From an uncultured Chloroflexota bacterium (GTDB lineage Bacteria; Chloroflexota; Dehalococcoidia; Dehalococcoidales; RBG-16-60-22): a DNA stretch of 6,401 nucleotides. A program made the translations under genes and the position numbers. The notes below the pieces were generated by a model that saw only the letters and a list, made by a program, of their open reading frames with translations, was not told the DNA's origin and did no database searches. Of the stretch, positions 1 through 5,554 are shown in pieces; within the stretch, counting starts at the first letter, position 1, and each line of letters opens with the position of its first letter. The stretch covers positions 1 through 6,401 of the forward strand of contig CAIWTG010000026.1 in NCBI GenBank assembly GCA_903915565.1. The letters are read 5' to 3'.

Positions 1-108
1 GGAGTAAATTCTGTTATGCTTATTGATGTATGTTTAGGTAAGGGTGCTGTATTGGGTGCGGGGGGTGTTGCAGTTAAAAATATTCCAGCATGGAGCGGTT
101 GGGGTTAA
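1..108 (+). CDS. C-terminal fragment of a hexapeptide-repeat (left-handed beta-helix) acyltransferase, 5'-truncated by window edge
   Basis: Frame 1 is open from the first base to a TAA at 106-108 and gives 35 residues. The pattern G-x-N-S-V-x-L, then IDVCLGKGAVLGAGGVAVKN, then IPAWS is the classic last coil and exit of sugar or serine O-acetyltransferases. Those enzymes use acetyl-CoA to acetylate sugars, often in polysaccharide synthesis. Family members normally continue from the IP-x-W/Y-S segment into a G-N/V-P-A-(K/R) motif and a short tail. Here the frame reads GWG and stops, so the end looks cut or replaced. It overlaps the tail-to-tail minus-strand hydrolase by 35 bases, and both frames resemble their families across much of that overlap. 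The family call is fairly secure. The substrate cannot be told, and whether this is a live gene end or a junction artefact is open. Confidence 0.6.
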   Translation, partial: GVNSVMLIDVCLGKGAVLGAGGVAVKNIPAWSGWG

Positions 109-1135
109 ATGCTAATTCAGATTTCGCGACGGTAGGGACGGGGTAGGGCAGCCAAAACTTAGCGGTGTCTTTAATCTTCGCCACGAGTTTTTGTTGTATA
201 GGCGCCGGCAGGTCATCAAGCAGTAAGGGCAACAGAGTTTGTATGGTCTCGGCTCGGGAAGCTATCTCTATCCCTTTTTGATGAAAATACGAGACAAATT
301 GTCCACGTTCTTCATCCCAGCATTTACGAATGACCGCTTGTTGATATCTCCGGTGCTGGACATGGCAGCGAGCCGCCAGTTCACTATCAAACTCGTCAGC
401 TAATGCCGCCAGAACCCCCCAGCCATCAGCGTAAACGCTGCACAGACCGACATCTTCGACATTAAACCACTCTCTCTGTAATATTGTCGGCTGATTCCAG
501 CCGGCCTGATGATACTTGCAGAGCAGTCTCCAAAAATGGAAGTACAAACTACAGGGCCGGGGATTGCTTAAGTGAAACACAGGGTCGTAGGTTGGACTGG
601 CATCAATGCCCGACTCCCAGGGATGAATGATAGAGACAAGCCCGTCATTATCATGGTCGCGGGTTTGCCACCATTCCAGGTACTTTACTATCTTAGGCAC
701 AAATTCTTTCAGCAGACTCTTATCACGCGTAGCCTGCCAGATGGCCCTTACGGAGTACGCCAGCATCGGCATTTGAGTCAAATCTGTAAATTCTTCGTGA
801 GAATAGCCGTCAAACATACCAACCAGCTTCCTCAAGAATCCATTCTGTTTCCAGAAGATGATTTCCGGGATAAAGCCGTCCGGTTGCTGGAATTGAAGCA
901 AAGTCCGTAAATCAGCAACAGCGTTCTCGGGCTGACGGTGGCTCCAGGCTATCATGTGCCAGCCGGAATCCCACAGCCATTGACAAGGGCCATACTTCTT
1001 TAAAGCCGGGCGGTACGTATGATATTGTTTGTTCCACCTGGTACCGCTCACTTCATGGGACTTTAGCAGGGTATAGCATCCTTCAACCAGGTCAAGGACA
1101 TCAGGATAAGCCATCATACTTTTTTCAGCAGACAT
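74..1135 (-). CDS. GH63 / mannosylglycerate-hydrolase-like (alpha/alpha)6-barrel glycoside hydrolase, C-terminally truncated
   Basis: This looks like a glycosidase of the trehalase/GH63 clan acting on alpha-linked sugars; the substrate is not predictable. Numbered from an upstream ATG at 1141, visible hallmarks are the PCQWLWDSGWHMIAW helix (residues 52-66), QQPDGFIPE (85-93), the HPWESGIDASP segment (173-183) whose Asp180 sits where this clan has its general acid, and the helical region 225-253. In relatives the PYPVPTVAKSE...F-x-P segment is followed by a W-R-G-P-x-W helix and about 80 more residues carrying the catalytic base Glu. Here the frame ends at LEYF and TAA, so that part is missing. 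The start at 1135 is preferred because GGAAGAG (1143-1149, minus) lies 7 bases upstream of it but only 1 base from the ATG at 1141. No signal peptide is seen, so it is probably cytoplasmic. It follows the DUF502-like gene by about 100 bases on the same strand. It is likely non-functional as written. Confidence 0.75.
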   Translation of the reverse strand: MSAEKSMMAYPDVLDLVEGCYTLLKSHEVSGTRWNKQYHTYRPALKKYGPCQWLWDSGWHMIAWSHRQPENAVADLRTLLQFQQPDGFIPEIIFWKQNGFLRKLVGMFDGYSHEEFTDLTQMPMLAYSVRAIWQATRDKSLLKEFVPKIVKYLEWWQTRDHDNDGLVSIIHPWESGIDASPTYDPVFHLSNPRPCSLYFHFWRLLCKYHQAGWNQPTILQREWFNVEDVGLCSVYADGWGVLAALADEFDSELAARCHVQHRRYQQAVIRKCWDEERGQFVSYFHQKGIEIASRAETIQTLLPLLLDDLPAPIQQKLVAKIKDTAKFWLPYPVPTVAKSELAFNPNRSMLEYF

Positions 1136-1239
1136 TGTCATACTCTTCCATGATGGTTACGGACTTTTGCCAAAAACTCTCTATCTTCTTAAGTCCAGTG
1201 ATGCCTTGAACTACCTTCGGAACTAATTTATTCCTGGTT

Positions 1240-1872
1240 CTATTTAAAGCCGAATGATTTCGATCTTTCTTCAAATTGTTCCGTAGTTTCATCTTCCCAC
1301 GGAATATATAAGATAGCTGCCGGGCTGCGGAACGTATAAAGTAAAAGGTTAATTACCTCCGAAGAAGAATTGCCTATTTTCATAACATTTTCTTTCCTGG
1401 CCGCGAAAACCTGCCCGGTAACCAGGGTGGGAATGTTGGGGAAATATACGTTTACTATAGGAAAAGGAGCCTGGTTCTCACCTAATTTGACCTTTTCCTC
1501 GGAGAGTATCCAGCCATATGCAATCGAGGTTGATGCGTATAAGAAAAGGCAGGGCTGCATATGACTTAGTTTGTTAATAGTTATAATTTCACCTTGTCCA
1601 AAAAAGAGCCCGATAACCGGAATCTTAGAAAGCACTGTCCCGACTTTGGTCAGTTTCAATAACATCCCCGAGAAAAACACAATCAGTATAAAAAGAACAA
1701 AGCCGAGACCGGCGTATAAATACTCATCAGGTACAACGACACCTAAAATCATTCTCCCGATATTTTCAACACTACCAAAAAGAAGAATCCCAATATAGGC
1801 TGCCAGCGCAACTGGAAGCCAAAAAACCAAACCGTAAATCAGAAAAGTAGACATCTTTTTAAGTATTCCCAT
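1240..1872 (-). CDS. Two-helix inner-membrane protein resembling the DUF502 family
   Basis: The 210-residue product has two strong hydrophobic segments, about residues 8-32 and 51-72, joined by a short loop. A soluble domain of about 130 residues follows. The layout (helix, loop, helix, a KIPVIGLFFG stretch at 83-92, then a beta-rich part with NVYFPNIPTLVTG at 141-153) parallels DUF502 proteins. In those, a two-helix anchor precedes an R-I-P-x-V motif and a V-F-V-P-T-x-P-x-P-T-S-G motif. The signature here is weak (PNIPTLVTG), so it is a divergent member or a look-alike. DUF502 proteins have no settled biochemical function. The TTG at 1875 and ATG at 1872 are adjacent. AGGAGGG (1880-1886, minus) sits 7 bases from the ATG and 4 from the TTG, so ATG is chosen. 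The gene lies between the phosphoesterase and the hydrolase on the same strand. Its reality is well supported; the family name is moderate. Confidence 0.68.
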   Translation of the reverse strand: MGILKKMSTFLIYGLVFWLPVALAAYIGILLFGSVENIGRMILGVVVPDEYLYAGLGFVLFILIVFFSGMLLKLTKVGTVLSKIPVIGLFFGQGEIITINKLSHMQPCLFLYASTSIAYGWILSEEKVKLGENQAPFPIVNVYFPNIPTLVTGQVFAARKENVMKIGNSSSEVINLLLYTFRSPAAILYIPWEDETTEQFEERSKSFGFK

Positions 1873-1879
1873 CAATTTT

Positions 1880-1886
1880 CCCTCCT
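1880..1886 (-). promoter_or_regulatory. Strong Shine-Dalgarno (AGGAGGG) of the DUF502-like gene
   Basis: On the minus strand AGGAGGG lies 7 bases before the ATG at 1872. A TTG directly before that ATG would be only 4 bases away, so this site decides the start. It also shows that the genome uses canonical ribosome binding sites, in contrast to the two divergent genes further right. Confidence 0.75.
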
Positions 1887-2022
1887 GGCTTGTTTTTAAA
1901 GAGCAATAACTTACTCGCTTAACCCGTAGCGAATGAGATTATGGAAGCCATATAAGAATAATGATAACATATTAAAAGTTTCCCGGTACTTTTTAATGAC
2001 AAGGAAAGTGTAATGGAATTTT

Positions 2023-2069
2023 TAATCTTCAGGCATTTTGGCATAGCTGGTAAGCGAGGATGAAGATTA
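2023..2069. repeat. 9-bp perfect inverted repeat, 29-base loop
   Basis: TAATCTTCA at 2023-2031 is the exact reverse complement of TGAAGATTA at 2061-2069. It begins 27 bases past the stop codon of the phosphoesterase. No U-run follows on the minus strand, so a stem-loop, an mRNA 3' structure or a split operator are all possible, as is chance in AT-rich DNA. Confidence 0.35.
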
Positions 2070-2095
2070 CCCCGAGGTAGAAGTTAAACTAACGC

Positions 2096-2827
2096 TTACT
2101 TCCCCTGCTCCAGCCGCATTATCAGCTGGATGGGCAGCCCCACCTGCGCCATTTTGTCCTGCGCGGTACGGACATCATACTCCACTCTGAACAAACGGAA
2201 GAAGTTGTCTTTAGAATCAAAAATGCCGTAACTGGCGCGCGGGTCGCCGTCTCTGGGCTGCCCCACCGCCCCCGGATTGATTATCATTCTTTCTTCGCCC
2301 AGGAGAATCCCGCGGCTCGGCGCCGGTTGTGTTGAGGATATCTTTTTACTTTCCTGCCGGAAAGCCGCCGGCACGTGCGTATGCCCCACCAGACAATAGC
2401 GCGAATGGAAAAACCCGAAGTTCCTCTCCGCGCTGCCCGTAGATATCACGTATTCAAAAAGGGGCGAGGAGGGACTGCCGTGCGCCAGCAAAAATTCGTC
2501 TTTCTGCACCGTTTTCGGCAGCTCTTGCAGATAATACACATCCATTGGCGTCAGCTTTTCCGCTGTCCACTCCAGGGCTTCCGCCGCCAGGGGATTAAAG
2601 TATACCAGGTCGATTTTCCCGATGGCGCCGACGTCGTGATTGCCGGCGACGCATACGGCGTTGAGTTTCTTCAGAAGGCTGATGCACTCGCACGGTTCCG
2701 CGCCGTAGCCGACGATATCCCCGAGGCACCAGATTTCGTCAACCTTCCCCTGCTTGCCGATGTCGTCCAGTACGGCCTTCAGCGCCGTCAGGTTGCCGTG
2801 TATGTCCGCCAAAATTGCGCAACGCAT
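2096..2827 (-). CDS. Calcineurin-like metallophosphoesterase (single-domain bacterial type)
   Basis: A cytoplasmic 243-residue dinuclear-metal phosphoesterase that should hydrolyse phosphomonoester or phosphodiester bonds. All metal-ligand motifs are present in order: D-x-H (Asp8, His10 in ADIHGN), GD (Asp37 in CLGDIVGYG), GNHD (Asn63, His64), H116 in LAHGSP, and GHTH (His149, His151). The GD-x-VGYG-x-x-P and INPGAVGQPRDGDPRASY segments mark the widespread YfcE/ApaH-like single-domain group whose physiological substrates are mostly unknown. Length is usual. The ATG at 2827 gives MRCAILADIHGN, the expected N-terminus beginning straight at the first beta-strand. No Shine-Dalgarno precedes it; an extended -10 element only 9 bases upstream suggests a leaderless transcript. 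It is divergent from thiL. No signal peptide or membrane segment is visible. The family call is very secure; the substrate is unknown. Confidence 0.93.
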   Translation of the reverse strand: MRCAILADIHGNLTALKAVLDDIGKQGKVDEIWCLGDIVGYGAEPCECISLLKKLNAVCVAGNHDVGAIGKIDLVYFNPLAAEALEWTAEKLTPMDVYYLQELPKTVQKDEFLLAHGSPSSPLFEYVISTGSAERNFGFFHSRYCLVGHTHVPAAFRQESKKISSTQPAPSRGILLGEERMIINPGAVGQPRDGDPRASYGIFDSKDNFFRLFRVEYDVRTAQDKMAQVGLPIQLIMRLEQGK

Positions 2828-2836
2828 TGTTCAATA

Positions 2837-2845
2837 AATATAACA
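2837..2845 (-). promoter_or_regulatory. Extended -10 promoter element of the metallophosphoesterase gene (near-leaderless)
   Basis: On the minus strand TGTTATATT matches the extended -10 form TG-n-TATAAT with one mismatch. Transcription would begin about 7-10 bases after the hexamer, at 2830-2827, which is within 0-3 bases of the ATG at 2827. No Shine-Dalgarno lies between. No good -35 box is seen at 16-18 bases, as allowed for extended -10 promoters. Confidence 0.5.
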
Positions 2846-2899
2846 GTTTTTGGGAGAGAAGGAAAGGGCTAAACTTAAAAACCAGCGGCTGAAGGAATA

Positions 2900-2908
2900 T
2901 GTTATAAT
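2900..2908 (+). promoter_or_regulatory. Extended -10 promoter element of thiL and its operon (leaderless GTG start)
   Basis: TGTTATAAT is a perfect extended -10 (TG-n-TATAAT). The predicted first transcribed base falls at about 2914-2916 and the preferred thiL start GTG is at 2916, so the mRNA would begin at or one to two bases before the start codon. There is no Shine-Dalgarno at a usable distance; GAAGGA at 2891-2896 is 19 bases away. No clear -35 box is seen. Confidence 0.58.
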
Positions 2909-2915
2909 TTTAGCT

Positions 2916-3908
2916 GTGAAAGTCAAAGATTTGGGCGAGTTCGGGCTGATTGACCGGCTCAACAAAATGATTGCCGACGCCGGAATCAATAAAGCCTCCC
3001 CCGGCCTTATCCTGGGCATTGGCGACGATGCCGCTGTCTGGCAGGGTGATAGCGCTATACAGCTCGCCACGGTGGACACCATGGTTCAGGACGTCCACTT
3101 TACCCCGGATACCGCCGCCTGGGTGGAAGTCGGCTGGAAGTCTTTAGCTATTAACTTGAGCGACATTGCCGCGATGGGCGGGTTGCCACGTTATGCTTTA
3201 ATCGCTTTGGCTTTGCCCGATGTTTTGGACGTTAAAGATATCACGGAGCTTTACCGTGGACTGATTGACTGCGCTAAAGAATACGGTGTCGCTATCGTCG
3301 GCGGGAATATCAGTAAAGCCTCGCAAGTCTCCATCACTATTACCGTTTTAGGCAACGCCCCAGGAAATAAAATCCTCCGCCGCTCTGGCGCCAAACCCGG
3401 CGACGTTATCGCTTTAACGGGCTATGCGGGCAGCGCCGCCGCCGGACTGGTAATGCTTAAGAGTAAACTGAAACTCAAGGCGGCCGACGCCAAATATTTG
3501 AGAAACGCTTTCCTCCACCCCGTGCCCCGTATTGCGGAAGGACGCCTACTTATAAAAATCGGCATTACCGCCGCCATTGACACCTCGGACGGGCTGCTCG
3601 CTGATCTGCGCTATATCTGCGAGGAGAGTCGCGTTAGCGCTTTAGTGCACGCCGACCGCTTGCCGGTTCACGACGTCGTACGGAAAAACTTCCCCGACCA
3701 AAGTGTGGCGATGGCTCTGGGCGGCGGCGAGGATTACCAGCTCCTTTTTACCGGTTCTATTGAATCCATAAATAAAGTCAAAAAAGCTGCCGCATGCCCG
3801 GTTACCGTTATCGGTGAAATCACCAAAGGCAAGGCGGGGCAAATTGATATTAAAGGCGGCGGCATTGACCGGATAGCCGTCAAAGGCTACGGCTGGACGC
3901 ATTTTTAA
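2916..3908 (+). CDS. thiL: Thiamine-monophosphate kinase ThiL
   Basis: ThiL phosphorylates thiamine monophosphate with ATP to make thiamine diphosphate, the active cofactor, in the cytoplasm. The 330-residue product has the full AIRS/PurM-like fold: the start motif DLGEFGLIDRL (5-15), the ATP and metal loop GIGDDAAV (34-41), TVDTMVQDVHF (52-62), the NLSDIAAMGGLPRYALIALALP block, VAIVGGNISK, RSGAKPGDVIALTGYAGSAAAGL, DTSDGLLADLRYICE and the late GGGEDYQLLF and VIGEIT motifs. The frame is open back to a TTG at 2850, but those 22 extra residues have no family counterpart. The GTG at 2916 gives the usual V-K-V-K-D-L-G-E-F start and sits right at the predicted transcription start. It leads the hotdog-HAD-ndk cluster with a 15-base gap. 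No other thiamine gene is visible here. Function is secure; the start is fairly secure. Confidence 0.95.
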   Translation: MKVKDLGEFGLIDRLNKMIADAGINKASPGLILGIGDDAAVWQGDSAIQLATVDTMVQDVHFTPDTAAWVEVGWKSLAINLSDIAAMGGLPRYALIALALPDVLDVKDITELYRGLIDCAKEYGVAIVGGNISKASQVSITITVLGNAPGNKILRRSGAKPGDVIALTGYAGSAAAGLVMLKSKLKLKAADAKYLRNAFLHPVPRIAEGRLLIKIGITAAIDTSDGLLADLRYICEESRVSALVHADRLPVHDVVRKNFPDQSVAMALGGGEDYQLLFTGSIESINKVKKAAACPVTVIGEITKGKAGQIDIKGGGIDRIAVKGYGWTHF

Positions 3909-3923
3909 CCGACGGGAGATATC

Positions 3924-4385
3924 ATGGCTGTAATTCCTAAAATAGTTTTAAATACCGACCTCAACGAGGGCTTTTGTTTCGGGTGCGGGAAAAATAACCC
4001 CATCGGCATGAAGCTCAAATTCATTAAAGACGGCGAGGTTATCCGCGCCGAGTTCACGCCGGATAAAATGCACCAGGGATGGCCCGGACTGTTGCACGGC
4101 GGCATCGTTATGACGCTTTTGGACGAAGCCATGAGCAACATCGCTTACACTACCGGCAATACGACCCTCACCGCCCGCATGGAAGTTTTTTGGCGACAGC
4201 CCGTTAAAGTCGCCGAGACTTTGGTCGTTACCGCCTGGATTACCCGCCACCGTAAAAAAATTATCGAGACGGCGGGCAAGGTGACGCTTAAGGACGGTAC
4301 GGTTATCGCCGAAAGCACTGCCAAGCAGTTCATCGCCGAAAACGCCGCCGAGGACAAGGTGAAGGAGACACGCCGCCATGTCTAA
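3924..4385 (+). CDS. PaaI-type hotdog-fold acyl-CoA thioesterase family protein
   Basis: A 153-residue single hotdog domain, predicted to hydrolyse thioesters of CoA or a similar carrier in the cytoplasm; the substrate is unknown. The N-terminal CFGCGKNNPIGMKLKF (18-33) is the hallmark of the subgroup with a C-F-x-C-G-x-x-N-P-x-G-L/M start. The central helix carries HGGIVMTLLDEAM (58-70), with HGG and Asp67/Glu68 at the usual active-site positions. The ARMEVFWRQPV strand (84-94) and the GKVTLKDGTVIAESTAKQFI strand pair (118-137) complete the fold. The ATG at 3924 follows GGGAG (3914-3918) by 5 bases. It starts 15 bases after thiL and its last 8 bases overlap the HAD gene start, so translational coupling is likely. 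Such proteins are typically homotetramers or homodimers (family knowledge). The fold is secure; the exact activity is not. Confidence 0.88.
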   Translation: MAVIPKIVLNTDLNEGFCFGCGKNNPIGMKLKFIKDGEVIRAEFTPDKMHQGWPGLLHGGIVMTLLDEAMSNIAYTTGNTTLTARMEVFWRQPVKVAETLVVTAWITRHRKKIIETAGKVTLKDGTVIAESTAKQFIAENAAEDKVKETRRHV

Positions 4386-5046
4386 AGCCCACCTTGAAGC
4401 CGTGCTCTGGGACATGGATGGCGTTATTGCCGATACCGCCGACTATCATTACAACGCCTGGCGGGAGGTTTTGGCGGAGAGAGGTGTCACTTTAACTAGA
4501 GCCGACTTTATGAAACTCTTCGGTCAAAGGCACGACACAATTATCAAGTTTGCCCTCGGCGACAAACTCCCCCCGGAAGAATTTGACAAAATCAATGCTA
4601 GGAAACAGTCCATCTATCGCCGTAACGTGGCGCAAAACATCGTGCCGCTGCCCGGTGCCGTCGCTTTAATTAAGGCGCTCAAAAAAAATCATATCAAAAC
4701 AGCCATCGGTTCCTCGGCCGTACAGGCCAATATTGACGTTATCCTGCAGGGCCTGGGCATTGAAAAAGACTTCCAGGCAATCGTCCCCGGCACCGAGGTC
4801 GCCGAGGGCAAGCCCAGCCCCCAGATATTTCAATTAGCCGCCAAAAAACTCGGCGTTAAGCCTGCCAACTGCGTCGTTATTGAGGATGCCATCGCCGGTG
4901 TAGCCGCCGCTAAAAGTGCCGGTATGAAGTGCCTGGCGGTCACTAATAGTCACCCAACCCAAAGCCTGAAAGACGCCGACCTTATTGTGGACACCCTGGA
5001 AAAGGTTGATATAAATACATTAAAAGCATTATTTGATAAGGAGTAA
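4378..5046 (+). CDS. HAD-superfamily hydrolase, beta-phosphoglucomutase-like
   Basis: A 222-residue subfamily-I HAD enzyme with a helical cap, acting on phosphorylated small molecules. Motif I is WDMDGVIADT (nucleophile Asp12, acid/base Asp14), motif II is IGSS (Ser112), motif III is Lys145 in GKPSP, and motif IV is VIEDAIAGVAAAKSAGM (Glu169, Asp170). The TADYHYNAW stretch (20-28) with His24, the cap GQRHD (49-53) with Arg51, and Lys76 resemble sugar-binding positions of beta-phosphoglucomutase. The cap motif also fits a broad group annotated only as HAD phosphatases, so no gene symbol is given. The ATG at 4378 lies within the end of the hotdog gene (8-base overlap), with AAGGAG at 4362-4367 inside that gene. 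The stop at 5044-5046 is 3 bases before the ndk ATG. No maltose or trehalose phosphorylase is seen nearby to support the mutase role. The superfamily is certain; mutase versus phosphatase is undecided. Confidence 0.9.
   Translation: MSKAHLEAVLWDMDGVIADTADYHYNAWREVLAERGVTLTRADFMKLFGQRHDTIIKFALGDKLPPEEFDKINARKQSIYRRNVAQNIVPLPGAVALIKALKKNHIKTAIGSSAVQANIDVILQGLGIEKDFQAIVPGTEVAEGKPSPQIFQLAAKKLGVKPANCVVIEDAIAGVAAAKSAGMKCLAVTNSHPTQSLKDADLIVDTLEKVDINTLKALFDKE
5038..5043 (+). promoter_or_regulatory. Shine-Dalgarno AAGGAG of ndk, inside the end of the HAD gene
   Basis: AAGGAG lies 6 bases before the ATG at 5050 and only 3 before a TTG at 5047 that directly follows the HAD stop codon. It therefore decides for the ATG. 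Its position in the last codons of the upstream gene implies co-transcription and probable translational coupling. Confidence 0.7.
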
Positions 5047-5049
5047 TTG

Positions 5050-5466
5050 ATGGAAAGGTCTCTGGTACTCGTTAAACCTGACGCCATGGAAAGAGGGCTG
5101 GCGGGCGTTATTGTGGGACGACTACAGGGGGCGGGACTTAAGTTAATCGGACTTAAAATGCTGCACATGGATAAGAAACTGGCGGAAAAGCATTACGCCA
5201 TCCATAAAAGCAAGGCGTTTTTTAAAGACCTCGTGGACTACATTACTTCCACCCCCATCGTTGCCGCCGTTTTTGAGGGCGAAGACGCTATCGCGCGCAT
5301 CCGTAAACTTATGGGCGCCACTGACCCGTCGAAAGCCGATGCCGGTACGATACGTAAAGACTTTGGACTGGACATTCAGCACAACGCTACCCATGCGTCC
5401 GATTCGCCGGAAAACGGGAAAATAGAAATCGCCAATTTTTTTAAGAAGAACGAGCTTTACGGATAG
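5050..5466 (+). CDS. ndk: Nucleoside-diphosphate kinase
   Basis: Ndk moves the terminal phosphate from ATP to nucleoside diphosphates through a phospho-histidine, balancing NTP and dNTP pools in the cytoplasm. The 138-residue product is of normal bacterial length. It begins MERSLVLVKPDAMERGL (Lys9 and the KPD motif), contains VAAVFEGEDAIARIRKLMGATDP (the family's G-x-T-x-P phosphate region), and carries the active His115 in NATHASDS followed by ENGKIEIANFF. Most relatives read N-x-x-H-G-S-D-S, so Gly to Ala after the catalytic histidine is a small departure that should still allow the fold. The ATG at 5050 is chosen over the TTG at 5047 by spacing from AAGGAG. It is the last gene of the thiL cluster, 3 bases after the HAD gene. 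No clear intrinsic terminator follows. The call is very secure. Confidence 0.96.
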   Translation: MERSLVLVKPDAMERGLAGVIVGRLQGAGLKLIGLKMLHMDKKLAEKHYAIHKSKAFFKDLVDYITSTPIVAAVFEGEDAIARIRKLMGATDPSKADAGTIRKDFGLDIQHNATHASDSPENGKIEIANFFKKNELYG

Positions 5467-5504
5467 TTATTCAATTAAGTATTTTGTACAGAGCAGAAGC
5501 ATTA

Positions 5505-5521
5505 TCAATCGAATTGATTGA
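5505..5521. repeat. Short palindrome (6-bp arms, 5-base centre) between ndk and the next ORF
   Basis: TCAATC (5505-5510) and GATTGA (5516-5521) flank GAATT. It sits in the 88-base gap after ndk, 33 bases before the next start codon. It lacks a GC-rich stem and T-run, so it is not a normal terminator. It could be an operator or chance in an AT-rich gap. I see no convincing promoter in the gap. Confidence 0.3.
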
Positions 5522-5554
5522 GCTGACAGTTAAATAGTAAGGAATTGTTTGATA

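Larger units (their letters stand above)
1873..2095. other. Non-coding spacer between metallophosphoesterase and DUF502-like genes, with a 9-bp inverted repeat
   Basis: No convincing gene is seen in this AT-rich spacer on either strand. It should hold the promoter of the DUF502-like gene and the 3' end of the phosphoesterase transcript, but I could not pick a good -35/-10 pair. A perfect 9-base inverted repeat (TAATCTTCA at 2023-2031, TGAAGATTA at 2061-2069) encloses 29 bases. Reading the minus strand, the second arm is followed by A residues rather than T, so it does not look like an intrinsic terminator of the phosphoesterase. A weaker 5-base pair (TCGCT 1915-1919, AGCGA 1928-1932) lies close to the DUF502-like start. 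Confidence 0.45.

Noticed and set aside
572..910. 112-residue + strand open frame opposite the glycosidase
   Set aside because: It lies wholly antisense to a gene with clear family motifs, has no Shine-Dalgarno and shows no recognisable domain.
1142..1239. Possible small minus-strand peptide gene between the DUF502-like gene and the glycosidase
   Set aside because: A frame of about 35 residues is open through the gap, but it has no start codon with a ribosome binding site and no known character.
2375..2872. 165-residue + strand open frame opposite the metallophosphoesterase
   Set aside because: It is a shadow frame rich in Arg, Gln and Val. The minus strand carries every metal-binding motif of a phosphoesterase.
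2850..2915. N-terminal extension of thiL to a TTG at 2850
   Set aside because: The extra 22 residues are not part of the ThiL fold, no Shine-Dalgarno precedes the TTG, and the extended -10 element would lie inside the coding region.
2828..2915. TPP riboswitch ahead of thiL
   Set aside because: The predicted transcript starts at the GTG codon, leaving no leader. No CUGAGA-type conserved core was seen in the gap.
3948..4415. 155-residue minus strand open frame across the hotdog and HAD genes
   Set aside because: It is antisense to two motif-rich genes and has no family character.
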